64,000 nucleotides of DNA from Acidipila sp. EB88 (GTDB lineage: Bacteria > Acidobacteriota > Terriglobia > Terriglobales > Acidobacteriaceae), in NCBI RefSeq assembly GCF_003858395.1, contig NZ_QWEV01000005.1, positions 1,116,001 to 1,180,000 of the forward strand, read 5' to 3'. The translations under genes were made by a program, and so were the position numbers. Positions 8,275-17,650 of the stretch are shown here, one piece after another; the first letter of the stretch is position 1, and each line of letters opens with the position of its first letter. Under the pieces are notes generated by a model that saw nothing but the letters and a program-made list of their open reading frames with translations, made no database searches and was not told where the DNA came from.

Positions 8275-9774
8275 ATGATCCTTGGAATGCCTTTCGCCCG
8301 CAACGGATCGCCGCCGACGCATCGGCATGCTGGCGCGCTCGCCGCGCTGCTGTCCCGCTTCGGCTTTCCGGGCCGCATCGTGCTCCCGCTCGTGCTTGGG
8401 CTGCTGCTGCGCCTCTGGTTTGTGCACCACGATCCTGACCTCACCGGCGACCCGCTGCTGTACGGGGCGATTGCGCGCAACCTGCTGCAACACGGGGTGT
8501 ACGGCTTCGCCGCAGGCGCGCCCACACTGATCCGTCTTCCCGGCTATCCGCTATTCCTGGCGGCATGCTTCCAGATCTTCGGCGTCGAGCACTACTACCC
8601 GGTGCTGTACCTGCAGGTTGCTGTGGACCTCACGATCTGCTGGGTCCTGTCGCGCGTGGCATTTCGCCTGGCGGCACGGGCGCCCGGGCTGGCCACGGGC
8701 AAAGAGCGAGCCGCCGGGGCGGCGCTGTGGCTGGCTGCGCTGTGCCCATTTACCGCCGCGTACACGGCGGCTCCGCTGACGGAGACGCTGGAACTCGCGT
8801 CTATCGCGCTGTCCATGTACGGCTTTGTGCGCACGCTCCCGCACCCGGGGTTTGCGGAGGCGGCTGTATCAGCACGAGAGCAGCGGACGTCGCTGCATGC
8901 CGGGTGGTTCGCGCTGGCCGCGGGTGCGTGGATCGCAGCGGCTCTGCTTCGTCCGGATGGAGCGCTGCTGGGCGCAGTGCTGTGCCCGGCCCTGGTGTGG
9001 TATGGCTGGCGCAGCGGCCAAGCGCGCCAGGCGTTTCGTTTCGGCTGCTACGGGGCGCTCGCTTCCCTGCTGGCGTTTGTGCCGTGGGCGGTGCGCAACG
9101 CCCGCACCTTCCACGTGTTCGAGCCGCTTGCCCCGCGCTACGCAACCGACCCGGGAGAGCCCACCAACCCCGGCTTTCAGCACTGGACCAAGACCCTTTG
9201 CGCCGACCTGGTGTGCACCTCGGAGGTGTACTGGGCTGCAGATGACGACCGCATTGGACTGGCGCAGCTGCCGAGCCGGGCGTTCGACTCGCCACAAGAG
9301 CTGCGCGCGACCGCGGACCTGCTCGCTGACTACAACCGCACGACCACGATCACGCCCGCGCTCGATGCACGGTTTGCGGCACTGGCGGCAGAGCGCACCG
9401 CCCGGCACCCGTTGCGCACCCGTGTGGCATTGCCGCTGCTGCGACTTGCCGACATGTGGTTCCGGCCGCGCGTTGAGCTGTTCAGCATCGACCTGCGCTG
9501 GTGGAACTACGCCGCGGAAGGCCCGGATACGGTCCTGGCCTGGAGCTTTGTGCTGCTCAACGGGCTTTACCTGGGGCTGGCGGCGATGGGCGCATGGCGC
9601 CGGCCGCCGCTACTGGGAGTGTTTGTGGCATTCACGGTGCTGCGCTGCGCCCTGCTGCTCACGATCGAAGCACCCGAGCCGCGCTACACGCTGGAGTGCT
9701 TCCCCATGATCCTAGTGCTGGGCGGCATTGCTGTGGCGCACGGACGGGCGCGTGGCGCGCACAGCAGGGACTAA
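8275..9774 (+). CDS. Multi-pass membrane glycosyltransferase, ArnT/PMT (GT39)-like
   Basis: The frame is open from 8083, but I start at ATG 8275 (MILGMPFARNG) because the upstream part is arginine-rich, overlaps the divergent gene's 5' end and lacks membrane character; ATG 8287 is also possible. The 499-residue product has about ten hydrophobic segments. An early loop (VHHDPDLTGDPLLYGAIARNL) carries the acidic residues found in the first periplasmic loop of GT39 and related polyprenyl-phosphate-sugar transferases, and an RLPGYPLFLA motif follows. It probably moves a sugar from a lipid carrier to a periplasmic acceptor. Family membership rests on topology and the DxxxYG-type loop. Promoter space is shared with the divergent fusion enzyme. 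Confidence 0.7.
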   Translation: MILGMPFARNGSPPTHRHAGALAALLSRFGFPGRIVLPLVLGLLLRLWFVHHDPDLTGDPLLYGAIARNLLQHGVYGFAAGAPTLIRLPGYPLFLAACFQIFGVEHYYPVLYLQVAVDLTICWVLSRVAFRLAARAPGLATGKERAAGAALWLAALCPFTAAYTAAPLTETLELASIALSMYGFVRTLPHPGFAEAAVSAREQRTSLHAGWFALAAGAWIAAALLRPDGALLGAVLCPALVWYGWRSGQARQAFRFGCYGALASLLAFVPWAVRNARTFHVFEPLAPRYATDPGEPTNPGFQHWTKTLCADLVCTSEVYWAADDDRIGLAQLPSRAFDSPQELRATADLLADYNRTTTITPALDARFAALAAERTARHPLRTRVALPLLRLADMWFRPRVELFSIDLRWWNYAAEGPDTVLAWSFVLLNGLYLGLAAMGAWRRPPLLGVFVAFTVLRCALLLTIEAPEPRYTLECFPMILVLGGIAVAHGRARGAHSRD

Positions 9775-9806
9775 ACAGGGCAAGCCGCCTGCGCGGCTCG
9801 CGGCAG

Positions 9807-10526
9807 CTACTTGCGGATGACGTTGGTTCCCTTGGGGATATCGAGCTTGAACGCGCTTTCGGGCGCGCTGTTGAGCTTGATCTTCGAGTAAGTCGCTGTG
9901 CGGTTATCCCCGCCCGGCGTGTAGAAGACCTGCTTGAGCGAGGTGGCCGTGGCAGGATCGATCCAGATCTCCACCCTGGAGAAGATCGGGTCGGGCCCCG
10001 CATGCTTCGGCACCAGTCCCAGCTTCGTGACCGGGGTGCCATCGATGGTCTCGGTCCCGCCGTAAGTGACGTTCCAGTTGCTCTCGAGATCCTTGCCGCT
10101 GCCGCCGAAACCGAGCGTGACGTAGGCCTCGAACTGCTGCTGATTCTTGCCGCCCTGCAGAATGGTCTCCTGCTTGATCTTGGGCTCGTAGAGCGCCACC
10201 TCGCCGTTGCGGAACAGCACGTCCTTGGGCGAGGGCTGGCCATCATCAGTCAGCACGTGCGCGGCCATGGCCGTTTCCTTGCCCGTACGGCGAAAGGCAA
10301 TTTCGCCCTTCTGCACTTCGTGCTCCTGCACCACCACCGTGAGTTGGTCCCACGCGAACTCTGCCTGCGCCGACTGGAACCGCGCGGCCGCCGCGTCCAT
10401 CTGGGCCAGCACCTTGCTCAGCCGCGGGTCGGGCGCGCCCTGCGCATACATCTGCGCGGTAAAGGCTCCGGGCACACCTGCAAGCAGGAAGCACGCCCCT
10501 GCCAGTGCTCTCAGTATCGGTTTCAT
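9807..10526 (-). CDS. LolA-like periplasmic outer-membrane lipoprotein carrier family protein
   Basis: The start is ATG 10526, preceded by a GGGGAGA Shine-Dalgarno about 8 nt upstream; the frame extends to 10607 but overlaps the previous gene. The 239-residue product has a signal peptide (MKPILRALAGACFLLAGVPG, cut near AQMYAQ). The mature domain opens with LSKVLAQMDAAAARFQSAQAEFAWDQ, the amphipathic start typical of LolA-type folds, and includes alternating strands such as GKETAMAAHVLTD and RVEIWIDPATATSLKQVFY. Such proteins chaperone lipoproteins across the periplasm or bind other lipids. It is the last gene of a serS operon. True LolA is shorter, so lipid-binding relatives remain possible. 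Confidence 0.7.
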   Translation of the reverse strand: MKPILRALAGACFLLAGVPGAFTAQMYAQGAPDPRLSKVLAQMDAAAARFQSAQAEFAWDQLTVVVQEHEVQKGEIAFRRTGKETAMAAHVLTDDGQPSPKDVLFRNGEVALYEPKIKQETILQGGKNQQQFEAYVTLGFGGSGKDLESNWNVTYGGTETIDGTPVTKLGLVPKHAGPDPIFSRVEIWIDPATATSLKQVFYTPGGDNRTATYSKIKLNSAPESAFKLDIPKGTNVIRK

Positions 10527-10591
10527 TGTCACGTTGTCTCCCCATCCGCAGCGAAGCTGATCCACCGGATCGCTTCGCAGGCGGGTCGTGC

Positions 10592-10957
10592 TTAGCGGTG
10601 CGCCCACACCTTGTACGCTGTTACCTTGCCGCTCTCATCCTTGAGCGGCTCCCAGCGATCCACCGTGACCGGGCCGGACACGGGCTCGATCGCGGTGGCC
10701 AGCGGTGCTTCCATCTGGCGGGCCATCATGCCCCTGGCCGGCTGCACCTGGTCTGCCGGCACCTCGTACACGGCGCCCGCTTCCGTTGGACGCACCAGCA
10801 CCATGGAGGGCGACAGGTGATCCGCAACCGGGTGATCGTGGTACTCGAACACGTGGGGTGAGATGAACAGGAACAGCAGGATCAGCGACACCATGACGTC
10901 GTAGTGAAAGCTGCCCCGGTCGTACTTCCAGAAAATGTAGTTCTTGATCAATCCCAC
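10592..10957 (-). CDS. Small membrane protein in the serS operon, unknown function
   Basis: The start is GTG 10957, 27 bp after serS, with a GGGAG Shine-Dalgarno 8 nt upstream. The 121-residue product has a basic N-terminus (GLIKNYIFWKYDRGSFHYDV), one membrane helix (MVSLILLFLFISPHVF, about 22-37), then a soluble C-terminal part of about 80 residues, probably on the outer side of the membrane. No catalytic motif is visible and I do not recognise the family by name. Its place between seryl-tRNA synthetase and a LolA-like carrier may reflect shared envelope maintenance, but that is speculation. Confidence 0.75.
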   Translation of the reverse strand: MGLIKNYIFWKYDRGSFHYDVMVSLILLFLFISPHVFEYHDHPVADHLSPSMVLVRPTEAGAVYEVPADQVQPARGMMARQMEAPLATAIEPVSGPVTVDRWEPLKDESGKVTAYKVWAHR

Positions 10958-10984
10958 GTGCGCGGCTCCCGTTTCAACGAGGTT

Positions 10985-12310
10985 CTAGCGGCGGTTCGAC
11001 CGCGGTGCAATCACCGTGGTCCCACCCATATATGGTTGCAACACCAAAGGGACGCGGATGGTACCGTCGGCCTGCTGGTAATTTTCCATGACCGCCACCC
11101 AGGTGCGACCCACCGCCAGCCCTGAGCCATTGAGCGTGTGCAGGTGCTCGGCCTTGCCCTTGCTGTTGCGGAAGCGGATATTGGCCCGGCGTGCCTGGAA
11201 GGCTTCGCAGTTCGATACGGACGAGATCTCGCGATACGCACCCTGGGCGGGCAGCCACACCTCAAGGTCAAACGTCTTGGCCGCGCCGAAACCCATATCG
11301 CCGGCGCAGAGCAGCATGCGGCGGTAGGGCAACTCCAGCAGTTCCAGCACGCGCTCGGCATCGCGGCACATCTGCTCGTGCGCGGCGGCGCTCTCCTCGG
11401 GCTTTGCGAACTTGACCAGCTCCACCTTGGAGAACTGGTGCTGGCGGATCACCCCGCGCACGTCGCGACCGTACGAGCCGGCCTCGGACCGGAAGCACGC
11501 AGTCAGCGCGGTGACGGAAAGCGGCAGTTCGGCGGCGTCCACGATCTCGTCGCGCAAGAGGTTGGTGAGCGGCACCTCCGCCGTGGGGATCAGCCAGTGA
11601 TCGTTGTCGCGCAGGACGCCCGGCATGTAGCCCTCGGCATCCACGCAGCGGAACAGGTCTTCTTCAAACTTGGGCAGCTGCGCGGTACCGAACAGGGACC
11701 GGCTGTTGACCATGAGCGGGGGCGCCACCTCGGTGTAGCCGTGTTCGCGGGTCTGCAGGTCCAGCATCCACTGGCCCAGCGCGCGTTCGAGGCGAGCGCC
11801 GTCGCCCCAGTACACGGCAAACCGCGCGCCCGAGAGCTTGGCCGCGCGGGCCAGGTCGAGCACGCCCAGAGCCTCGCCCAGCTCGTAGTGCGGCTTGGGT
11901 TCGAATGGAAACTCAGGCGGGGTACCCCATCGCTTGAGCTCCACGTTGGAGTGCTCGTCGGTACCCTGGGGTACGTCGGCGGCCGGCAGGTTGGGCAGGC
12001 TGGCAAGCGTGGCTCGCAGCTCTTCCTCGGCGGCCGAGGCCGCCTGCTCCAGTGCTTCGCCCTCGGCCTTGAGCCGCCGCACTTCGTTCATGATGGCGGT
12101 GGCGTCGGTGCCGGCGCGGCGAGCGCGGGCTACCTCGTCACTGAGGTTGTTGCGCTCGGCCTTGAGGCGCTCGGCCTCGGTAATGCGGGCCCGCCGGTGC
12201 GCATCCAGGCGGTGGAAGTCGCCCAGCACGGCATCGGGGTCGAGCCCGCGCGCGCGCAGGCGCTCCTCCACCAGGGGGAGATTGCCCCGGAACATATTCA
12301 GATCGTGCAT
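10985..12310 (-). CDS. serS: Seryl-tRNA synthetase
   Basis: This 441-residue class II synthetase charges tRNA-Ser with serine in the cytoplasm. The N-terminal coiled-coil arm (about 30-100, rich in E, R, A and L) is the tRNA-binding long arm. The core shows motif 2 ([21 protein letters not shown]) and motif 3 ([19 protein letters not shown]), with the SerRS-specific [13 protein letters not shown] serine-site segment. The start [10 protein letters not shown] matches the conserved family N-terminus. It leads an operon with the small membrane protein and the LolA-like gene. Confidence 0.97.
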   Translation of the reverse strand: MHDLNMFRGNLPLVEERLRARGLDPDAVLGDFHRLDAHRRARITEAERLKAERNNLSDEVARARRAGTDATAIMNEVRRLKAEGEALEQAASAAEEELRATLASLPNLPAADVPQGTDEHSNVELKRWGTPPEFPFEPKPHYELGEALGVLDLARAAKLSGARFAVYWGDGARLERALGQWMLDLQTREHGYTEVAPPLMVNSRSLFGTAQLPKFEEDLFRCVDAEGYMPGVLRDNDHWLIPTAEVPLTNLLRDEIVDAAELPLSVTALTACFRSEAGSYGRDVRGVIRQHQFSKVELVKFAKPEESAAAHEQMCRDAERVLELLELPYRRMLLCAGDMGFGAAKTFDLEVWLPAQGAYREISSVSNCEAFQARRANIRFRNSKGKAEHLHTLNGSGLAVGRTWVAVMENYQQADGTIRVPLVLQPYMGGTTVIAPRSNRR

Positions 12311-12321
12311 ACAGGGCTATC

Positions 12322-12582
12322 TTACCCACTGCCGAATGATTCTGCGGCGGCCACCATGGTGAGCAGGAGCAGCAGCAGAACGAACAGGATGGCGAGCAGC
12401 AGTCGCTGGTTCATCAGGTCGATGCGCGACGGCCGCGTGGAGCCGCGCGGCAAAGGTGGCCGGAGAGCCGCGATCTCGCCCTTGCGAAGGTTCTTGCGGG
12501 CCGGGTTTGTACCCTCCGCGCGCGGCGTCACGCCACCCTCCTGCATGGGCAGGAGCGGATGCCGAGGCCACGGGCGCGCCAA
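12322..12582 (-). CDS. Possible small membrane-tail protein upstream of serS
   Basis: An 86-codon frame ends 11 bp before serS. It could start at TTG 12582 or at ATG 12546; neither has a convincing Shine-Dalgarno. The second half (GSTRPSRIDLMNQRLLLAILF, then a run of leucines and TMVAAAESFGSG) forms one C-terminal membrane helix after a basic stretch, the layout of a small tail-anchored protein. Codon third positions are GC-rich as in neighbouring genes. A second open frame covers the same DNA, so the call is tentative. Confidence 0.35.
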   Translation of the reverse strand: MARPWPRHPLLPMQEGGVTPRAEGTNPARKNLRKGEIAALRPPLPRGSTRPSRIDLMNQRLLLAILFVLLLLLLTMVAAAESFGSG

Positions 12583-12975
12583 GGCTGCCCTGCATGTTCA
12601 GGAGTTCCCGGAGCCCGGCTGGTCCAACAAACAAGTGCCCGGTGCAGGCTCTGGGTGAACATGGATCCCTCCGTACGAAGACGCGGCTGCCAGTGGCGCG
12701 TAGCCCACAAACGCCCGCTGTTTTTTCTGCAGACGCACTGCGCAAAGCTTCCGCCTACGCGGGATCCGGATTTGGCGGCTTATGCCGACCCGTTGCCCTT
12801 CCCCAGCCGGGCTGTTTTTACGCGACGGGGGTCTGCCGCCGCTGCACCGCGGGCGGGTATGCTCATGCCAGCGGCATGGGCGGCGCATCACTAAAGCCTG
12901 AGAGAGCACGGAAGAAAAGCGGCTGCACATACGGGCGGTGTAAGCGCCGCACCCAGGTCGCCCGTCTCTACGGAC
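12583..12975. other. Intergenic region without a supported gene
   Basis: Overlapping open frames exist on both strands, but none has a ribosome-binding site plus protein-like content. The right end should hold the promoter of the ECF sigma operon; I could not recognise its -35/-10 elements. Confidence 0.5.
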
Positions 12976-13554
12976 ATGGAGCATGCGTTGGAATCCAACT
13001 TCGGGGTGACAGAGGCACAGGCGGTCCCCTCGGCTCTTGACGACATCGAGACACTGATGCAGGTGCATCGGACACGCATCCTGCGATTTGTAATGCTCTC
13101 CATCCGCGATGCCGACGCTGCCGCTTCCATCACGCAGGACTGTTTTTTGAAGGCGTACCGCTATCGTGCGCAGTTTCGCGGGGAGTGCGCGATCAGTACC
13201 TGGCTGATCCGCATTGCATACCGGCTCATCTGCGATCACACGCGCACCGAGCGTTTCCGCTTCTGGAAGAGGGTGCAGGCCAACGCTGTGGACGCGCAGG
13301 AGATGGCGAACTCACTACCGCAGGGTGGCAGTTCGCCAGAGAGGCACGCGATCGCACAGCAGCAGGTGCAGGCGGTGTTTGCTTCGCTCGAGCATCTGAG
13401 CGACCGGCAGCGCGCGGTGTTCACCCTGCACTTCATCGACGAAATGACCGCGGACGAGATCGCCACCAGCCTGACGATCCCGGTCTCCACGGTGAAAACG
13501 CACCTTTACCGGTCCATAGCCAAGATGCGCAAGGTTCTGGGGGCACAGGTATGA
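12976..13554 (+). CDS. ECF-type RNA polymerase sigma factor
   Basis: This 192-residue protein has the two-domain layout of extracytoplasmic-function sigma factors. Region 2 (about 30-100) contains MLSIRDADAAASITQDCFLKAYR and FRGECAISTWLIRIAYRLICDH. Region 4 (about 130-185) contains LEHLSDRQRAVFTLHFIDEMTADEIA and the recognition-helix part IPVSTVKTHLYRSIAKMRKVL. Its stop overlaps the start of the next gene (ATGA), the usual arrangement for a sigma factor and its anti-sigma. The downstream Spy/CpxP-like gene suggests an envelope or metal stress regulon. The regulon's promoter sequence cannot be read from here. Confidence 0.93.
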   Translation: MEHALESNFGVTEAQAVPSALDDIETLMQVHRTRILRFVMLSIRDADAAASITQDCFLKAYRYRAQFRGECAISTWLIRIAYRLICDHTRTERFRFWKRVQANAVDAQEMANSLPQGGSSPERHAIAQQQVQAVFASLEHLSDRQRAVFTLHFIDEMTADEIATSLTIPVSTVKTHLYRSIAKMRKVLGAQV

Positions 13555-14018
13555 ACGCACATTTGAACGACGAAGCGTTTGCGGCGCTGCTGGCCGGAGA
13601 GCAGGTGGAGTCTGCGACACACCACCTGACCCTCTGCGCCCACTGCCGCCAGGAGTTGACGTCCGCGCGTCTCGCGCTGGGCCAACTGCGGATCGCAAGT
13701 ATCGACTGGAGCGAGGCACAGCAGTTTGCCCGCCCCGTGGCACCCGCACAAAGTCCGGGCATGGCCTGGCGCATGCCGCGTTTCGCTCTGGCCGGGATTG
13801 CACTCGCCGTGTTGATCCCGTCGGCGTGGTTTGCCCACCTGGAGCAACGCGAGGCGGCGCAGCGCACAGCGGCGACCCTGGCCGACCACACTCGGGATGA
13901 CCAGTTGCTCAACGCGGTTCGCCGGGAACTTGCCGAAGAGGTAGCGCCCTCGATGCAGCCGCTGATGATCGATCAAACGGCCACACAGCCGGAAGATGCG
14001 CCATCGCAGCAGGAATAG
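13551..14018 (+). CDS. Membrane anti-sigma factor with zinc-binding motif
   Basis: The start is ATG 13551, overlapping the sigma factor stop by 4 nt. The 155-residue product has an N-terminal cytoplasmic part with H-x3-C-x2-C (H25, C29, C32), the core of the ZAS anti-sigma zinc motif. One membrane helix (FALAGIALAVLIPSAWF, about 78-94) and a charged periplasmic tail follow. It should hold the ECF sigma factor inactive at the membrane until a periplasmic signal arrives. The third gene of the operon may supply or tune that signal. Confidence 0.85.
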   Translation: MNAHLNDEAFAALLAGEQVESATHHLTLCAHCRQELTSARLALGQLRIASIDWSEAQQFARPVAPAQSPGMAWRMPRFALAGIALAVLIPSAWFAHLEQREAAQRTAATLADHTRDDQLLNAVRRELAEEVAPSMQPLMIDQTATQPEDAPSQQE

Positions 14019-14069
14019 GCACGATTTACAGCAAGACACTTATAAGACGAAACAAGGAGAGATCACATC

Positions 14070-14717
14070 GTGAAAATGAAGCATGGTTTTACTACGCGAG
14101 GCTTGCTGCTGTGTGTTTTGCTGGCCGGGGGCACCGCCGCCCTGGCCCAGCATGATGGACCGCCCGATCACGGTGGGGATCCGGGTGCGGGGTTCGGCCA
14201 CGGGCCGGGACCTTCGGAGTTTCACCCCCACGGCATGGCATCTATCCTGCCTCCGGGCCGCTGGTGGAATGATCCCAGGATGATCCAGGATCTCGCATTG
14301 ACGGCTGACCAGCGCACCAAGATGGACGGCATCCTGACCACGCACCGGCTCGAGTTGATTGACGCGGTAGCCGCAACGGAAAAGGCCGAGGTCCTGCTGG
14401 ATCCTCTGGTTGCCTCGGACAAGCCCGATGAACCGGCCATCCTCGCCCAGATCGGCAAGGTCGCGGAAGCGCGGGCCAACCTTGAAAAGGCACATGCGCG
14501 CATGCTGCTGGCACTCCGCGCACAGTTGACGCACGACCAGTGGGCAAAGCTGCAGACGCGCCGGCCGCCCATGCACGATCCGCACAATGGCCCGGGGCAT
14601 GACGGCCAGGGTGACAGGGGCGGCACATTCGGGGGTCCGCCTAATGGCGGCGATGGCTCCCACGGGCATGGCGATCATGCCGGACCCAGCGATCATCCAT
14701 CTCCCGGCGCCGAATAA
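14070..14717 (+). CDS. Spy/CpxP-like periplasmic protein
   Basis: The 215-residue product has a signal peptide (MKMKHGFTTRGLLLCVLLAG then AALAQ) and a preceding Shine-Dalgarno (AAGGAG about 10 nt upstream). The central helical part has two LTxxQ-type repeats: ALTADQRTKMDGIL and AQLTHDQWAKLQ. The flanks are rich in H, G, D and P (DGPPDHGGDP and a C-terminal HDPHNGPGHDGQ stretch), which could bind metal ions. It follows the anti-sigma gene by 51 bp. Spy/CpxP/CnrX-type proteins act as periplasmic chaperones or metal sensors coupled to envelope stress regulators, so this is probably the sensor or effector arm of the operon. Confidence 0.78.
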   Translation: MKMKHGFTTRGLLLCVLLAGGTAALAQHDGPPDHGGDPGAGFGHGPGPSEFHPHGMASILPPGRWWNDPRMIQDLALTADQRTKMDGILTTHRLELIDAVAATEKAEVLLDPLVASDKPDEPAILAQIGKVAEARANLEKAHARMLLALRAQLTHDQWAKLQTRRPPMHDPHNGPGHDGQGDRGGTFGGPPNGGDGSHGHGDHAGPSDHPSPGAE

Positions 14718-14882
14718 GGCTGGCAGCAGCAGCAGCGGCGACTCGCCGGGCTCTCCCCGCCTGATCGCCGCCGGCCGACTGGAACCCGCATGCGTCCACG
14801 CTCCGGGAGGCTGGGCCTTAAGCCGTGCTTTGCGTATTCACCATCGTTTCTGCTCGTATGCAGTGAGGTTCGCGCGGGCGAT

Positions 14883-14906
14883 GCACCCGGGCCGCCGCCC
14901 GGGTGC
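14883..14906. terminator. GC-rich hairpin after the sigma operon
   Basis: A perfect 10-bp stem (GCACCCGGGC / GCCCGGGTGC) with a 4-nt loop lies in the 230-bp gap before the next membrane protein gene. The gap holds no gene. Confidence 0.55.
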
Positions 14907-14950
14907 TAGTAAACTTATTGATGTAACGGATCGTCTCCCCTGACAAAGTC

Positions 14951-16624
14951 ATGGAGACAATGGAGTCGCACCCCGCCTTGCCAGTCAAAGAACGGATGCA
15001 GATGTCTTCGGATCCTTCGCAGACCTCCGCCCGACTCCCAGAACAGCCCGGCTCCCATCCGGCTTTGAGCGCGCCGGTTACGCGCTGGCTCCGCATCGCC
15101 CTTGCCGCGTGGTTGTTCGCCTGCCTGGCCGCCCTGGTGCACGCAACGCTTCACTGGCGCATGGTGAACGATCCCTCGCAGATCAGCTACATCTGCTTCC
15201 TGATCGACCACGGCATGGCTCCCTACCGGACCATCATCGAGATGAACATGCCGGGGATCTACTTCACAAACTGGACCGTGACGCACCTGCTGGGATCAAG
15301 CGACCTGGCGTGGCGAGCGTTTGACCTTTCGCTGAGCGCCGTCGCCCTCGGCGCCATGATCGTGATCGCCAGGACCTACGACTGGCTGGGCGGCCTGTTT
15401 GCCGGGGCATTGTTCGTGCTGTTCCATGGTCGCGACGGCGCAGGCCAGCAGGGGCAGCGCGACCTGATCATCTCGGTATTGTTCTTGGTCGCCTACGCCT
15501 GCATCTTCGAGGCGCTGCGCAGGAACAAGCCTTCCCTATTCTTCCTGTTCGGGCTTTGCGCGGCCACGGCCGGCACCATCAAGCCGCCGGCCCTTGTGTT
15601 TGCGGCCCTGCTACTGGGGGTGGTGTGCCTGCACCTGCGCCATGAGCGCAAGCCCTTCGCGCGGCCCGTGCTGTTGAGCGCGGCCGGCATGCTGCTGCCG
15701 CTTGCCACAACCGCTGTGCTGCTGGCTCGACTGGGCTCGCTTGCTGCATTCTGGCACACGGTACGCACCATGCTGCCGTACTACGCGACCCTGGGCCGCG
15801 AATCGGTCCATTCGCTGCTGGCATCTTCGGTCACGTCCTCGATCAGCACCCTGTTTGCCCTTGGCCTGCTGGTGGCGGTGCTGCAGCGCAATGGCTGGAA
15901 CTGGGAGCGCAAGCTGCTGCTGCTCGGCGTCGCTTTCGGCTACGCCTCGTACCTGGCCCAGGGCAAGGGCTTCACCTACCATCGCTACCCAATCGTGGCG
16001 TTCCTGCTGATCTGGGTCGGCGTGGAGTGCGCCACGGCCTTGCGCGGTTCTGTGCTGCCACGCGCGCTGGCGTACACAACGCTGCTTTACGGCGCGGTGG
16101 TGGCCCCGATGTACGTGGCGCGCGCAAGCCGCGTCGTGTGGGATGAGGCCTTCAACCAGGCGCTGCAGCATGACCTGGTTGCACTGGGCGGGTCGTCGCT
16201 GTCCGGGTCGGTGCAGTGCATCTCGATGGCCGCGGACTGCGATACCACCCTGCTGCGCCTCCACCTCGTGCAGGCGACCGGGCTGATGTATGACTACTTT
16301 CTCTTCGGCAGCGACAGCTACCAGGTGATTCGCGAGAGCCGGCAGCGCTTTCGGGCGCAGTTCCAGCAGAATCCGCCGCGAGTCGTGGTGTTGGGACGGT
16401 ACCTGTATCCCGAAAAGACAGATGACTATTCCAAGCTGCAGCGGTGGCCGGAGTTCGCCCGGTACCTGAATGCTCACTACACCCTCTATGACGATCGGCA
16501 CTTCGCTCCTGCCGAATGCGGCTTTCGCGGGTTCCGCGTCTATGTGCTTCGAAGCTCCAAACCGCCCGCGCCTGCTGCGTTTGCTTCAGACGCAGCAATG
16601 CGCGCACAGAGCACAGGCTTCTAG
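14951..16624 (+). CDS. Multi-pass membrane protein, probable polyprenyl-phosphate-sugar glycosyltransferase
   Basis: The 557-residue product has about ten to twelve hydrophobic segments and a soluble C-terminal part (about 400-557). After the first helix, the loop MVNDPSQISYICFLIDHG and MAPYRTIIEMNMPGIYFTNW resembles the first periplasmic loop of GT39/GT83-like enzymes, and a GRDGAGQQGQRD segment follows the helix pair. It lies 12 bp upstream of a dolichol-phosphate-mannose-synthase-like GT2, which could make the lipid-linked sugar donor it would use. ATG 14960 is an alternative start. The family is inferred from topology and the partner gene. Confidence 0.65.
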   Translation: METMESHPALPVKERMQMSSDPSQTSARLPEQPGSHPALSAPVTRWLRIALAAWLFACLAALVHATLHWRMVNDPSQISYICFLIDHGMAPYRTIIEMNMPGIYFTNWTVTHLLGSSDLAWRAFDLSLSAVALGAMIVIARTYDWLGGLFAGALFVLFHGRDGAGQQGQRDLIISVLFLVAYACIFEALRRNKPSLFFLFGLCAATAGTIKPPALVFAALLLGVVCLHLRHERKPFARPVLLSAAGMLLPLATTAVLLARLGSLAAFWHTVRTMLPYYATLGRESVHSLLASSVTSSISTLFALGLLVAVLQRNGWNWERKLLLLGVAFGYASYLAQGKGFTYHRYPIVAFLLIWVGVECATALRGSVLPRALAYTTLLYGAVVAPMYVARASRVVWDEAFNQALQHDLVALGGSSLSGSVQCISMAADCDTTLLRLHLVQATGLMYDYFLFGSDSYQVIRESRQRFRAQFQQNPPRVVVLGRYLYPEKTDDYSKLQRWPEFARYLNAHYTLYDDRHFAPAECGFRGFRVYVLRSSKPPAPAAFASDAAMRAQSTGF

Positions 16625-16636
16625 AATGAGAGACGC

Positions 16637-17629
16637 ATGCTGAATGGCAAGAAAATCACGGTCGTGCTGCCTGCTTACAACGCAGCACGCACTCTCAGGC
16701 AAACGGTGTCTGAGATTCCGCGCGAGATCGTCGACGACATCATCCTGACGGACGACTGCAGCAGCGACGGCACGGCGCAGATGGCCTGCGAGCTTGGGCT
16801 GCACACGCTGCGCCACGACAACAACCTGGGTTACGGCGGCAACCAGAAGACCTGCTACGCGGCTGCGCTCGAGCGCGACGCGGACATCGTGGTCATGCTG
16901 CATCCGGATTACCAGTACACGCCAAAGCTCGTGTGCGCCATGGCCAGCATGATCGCCTATGACGAGTTCGACGTTGTGCTGGCCTCGCGCATCCTGGGAA
17001 AAGGCGCGCTGATCGGCGGCATGCCCCGGTACAAGTACGTTGCCAACCGCTTCCTGACGCTGGCGGAGAACCTGCTCACGGGTCAAAAGCTTTCGGAGTA
17101 CCACACCGGCTACCGGGCGTGGGGACGCAAGGTGCTGGAGCGCCTGCCGCTGCTGGCATGCTCGGATGACTTCGTGTTCGACAACCAGATGCTGGTGCAG
17201 TGCATGCAGTTCGGCTTCCGCATCAGCGAGATCGGCTGCCCCACTCGCTACTTTGCCGAGGCATCGTCCATCAACTTCAAGCGAAGCGTGATTTACGGCA
17301 TGGGTGTTCTTGGCACCGCGGCGCGCTACCGGTTGTCGCACATGGGCATGGCCCAGCCGGCGTTTCTGCAGGACCAGGCGTCGCAAAGGTTGTCCGCGCG
17401 TTCGCACAAACCGATCCACGTGGCGCTTGCCGGCGCAGTTCCCGCGCTGCCGGTTGCGGAACGCGAAGAGAATGGAGCAGCGCGCGCAAACCGGGGTGCA
17501 GCATCGAACGGTGCACTGCATGCTGCATTTGCAGCACCCAAGCTCGCACGCATGGCGCCTAATGGGAAAGCCAGCGGCGGCCTGGGCGATCAAACTACCC
17601 GGCAGGGACTGACGGCCGCCCACGAGTAA
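16637..17629 (+). CDS. GT2 family glycosyltransferase (polyprenyl-phosphate sugar synthase-like)
   Basis: This 330-residue GT-A enzyme starts KITVVLPAYNAARTL and has the nucleotide-sugar-binding ILTDDCSSDGT (about 36-46), NLGYGGNQ, a metal-binding LHPDYQY segment (DxD-like) and a YHTGYRAW acceptor-site region. These mark the DPM1/UDP-glucose:polyprenyl-phosphate glycosyltransferase branch. It lacks the two C-terminal helices of GtrB and instead ends in a low-complexity, alanine-rich tail after about residue 250. It should load a sugar on the lipid carrier used by the upstream membrane protein. The two genes form an operon. Confidence 0.85.
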   Translation: MLNGKKITVVLPAYNAARTLRQTVSEIPREIVDDIILTDDCSSDGTAQMACELGLHTLRHDNNLGYGGNQKTCYAAALERDADIVVMLHPDYQYTPKLVCAMASMIAYDEFDVVLASRILGKGALIGGMPRYKYVANRFLTLAENLLTGQKLSEYHTGYRAWGRKVLERLPLLACSDDFVFDNQMLVQCMQFGFRISEIGCPTRYFAEASSINFKRSVIYGMGVLGTAARYRLSHMGMAQPAFLQDQASQRLSARSHKPIHVALAGAVPALPVAEREENGAARANRGAASNGALHAAFAAPKLARMAPNGKASGGLGDQTTRQGLTAAHE

Positions 17630-17650
17630 CGCTGCCCTTAGGCCTGCTGG

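Noticed and set aside
9783..9798. AGCCGC/GCGGCT hairpin between the convergent 8275 and 9807 genes as a terminator
   Set aside because: Only a 6-bp stem without a T-tract; too weak to call in GC-rich DNA.
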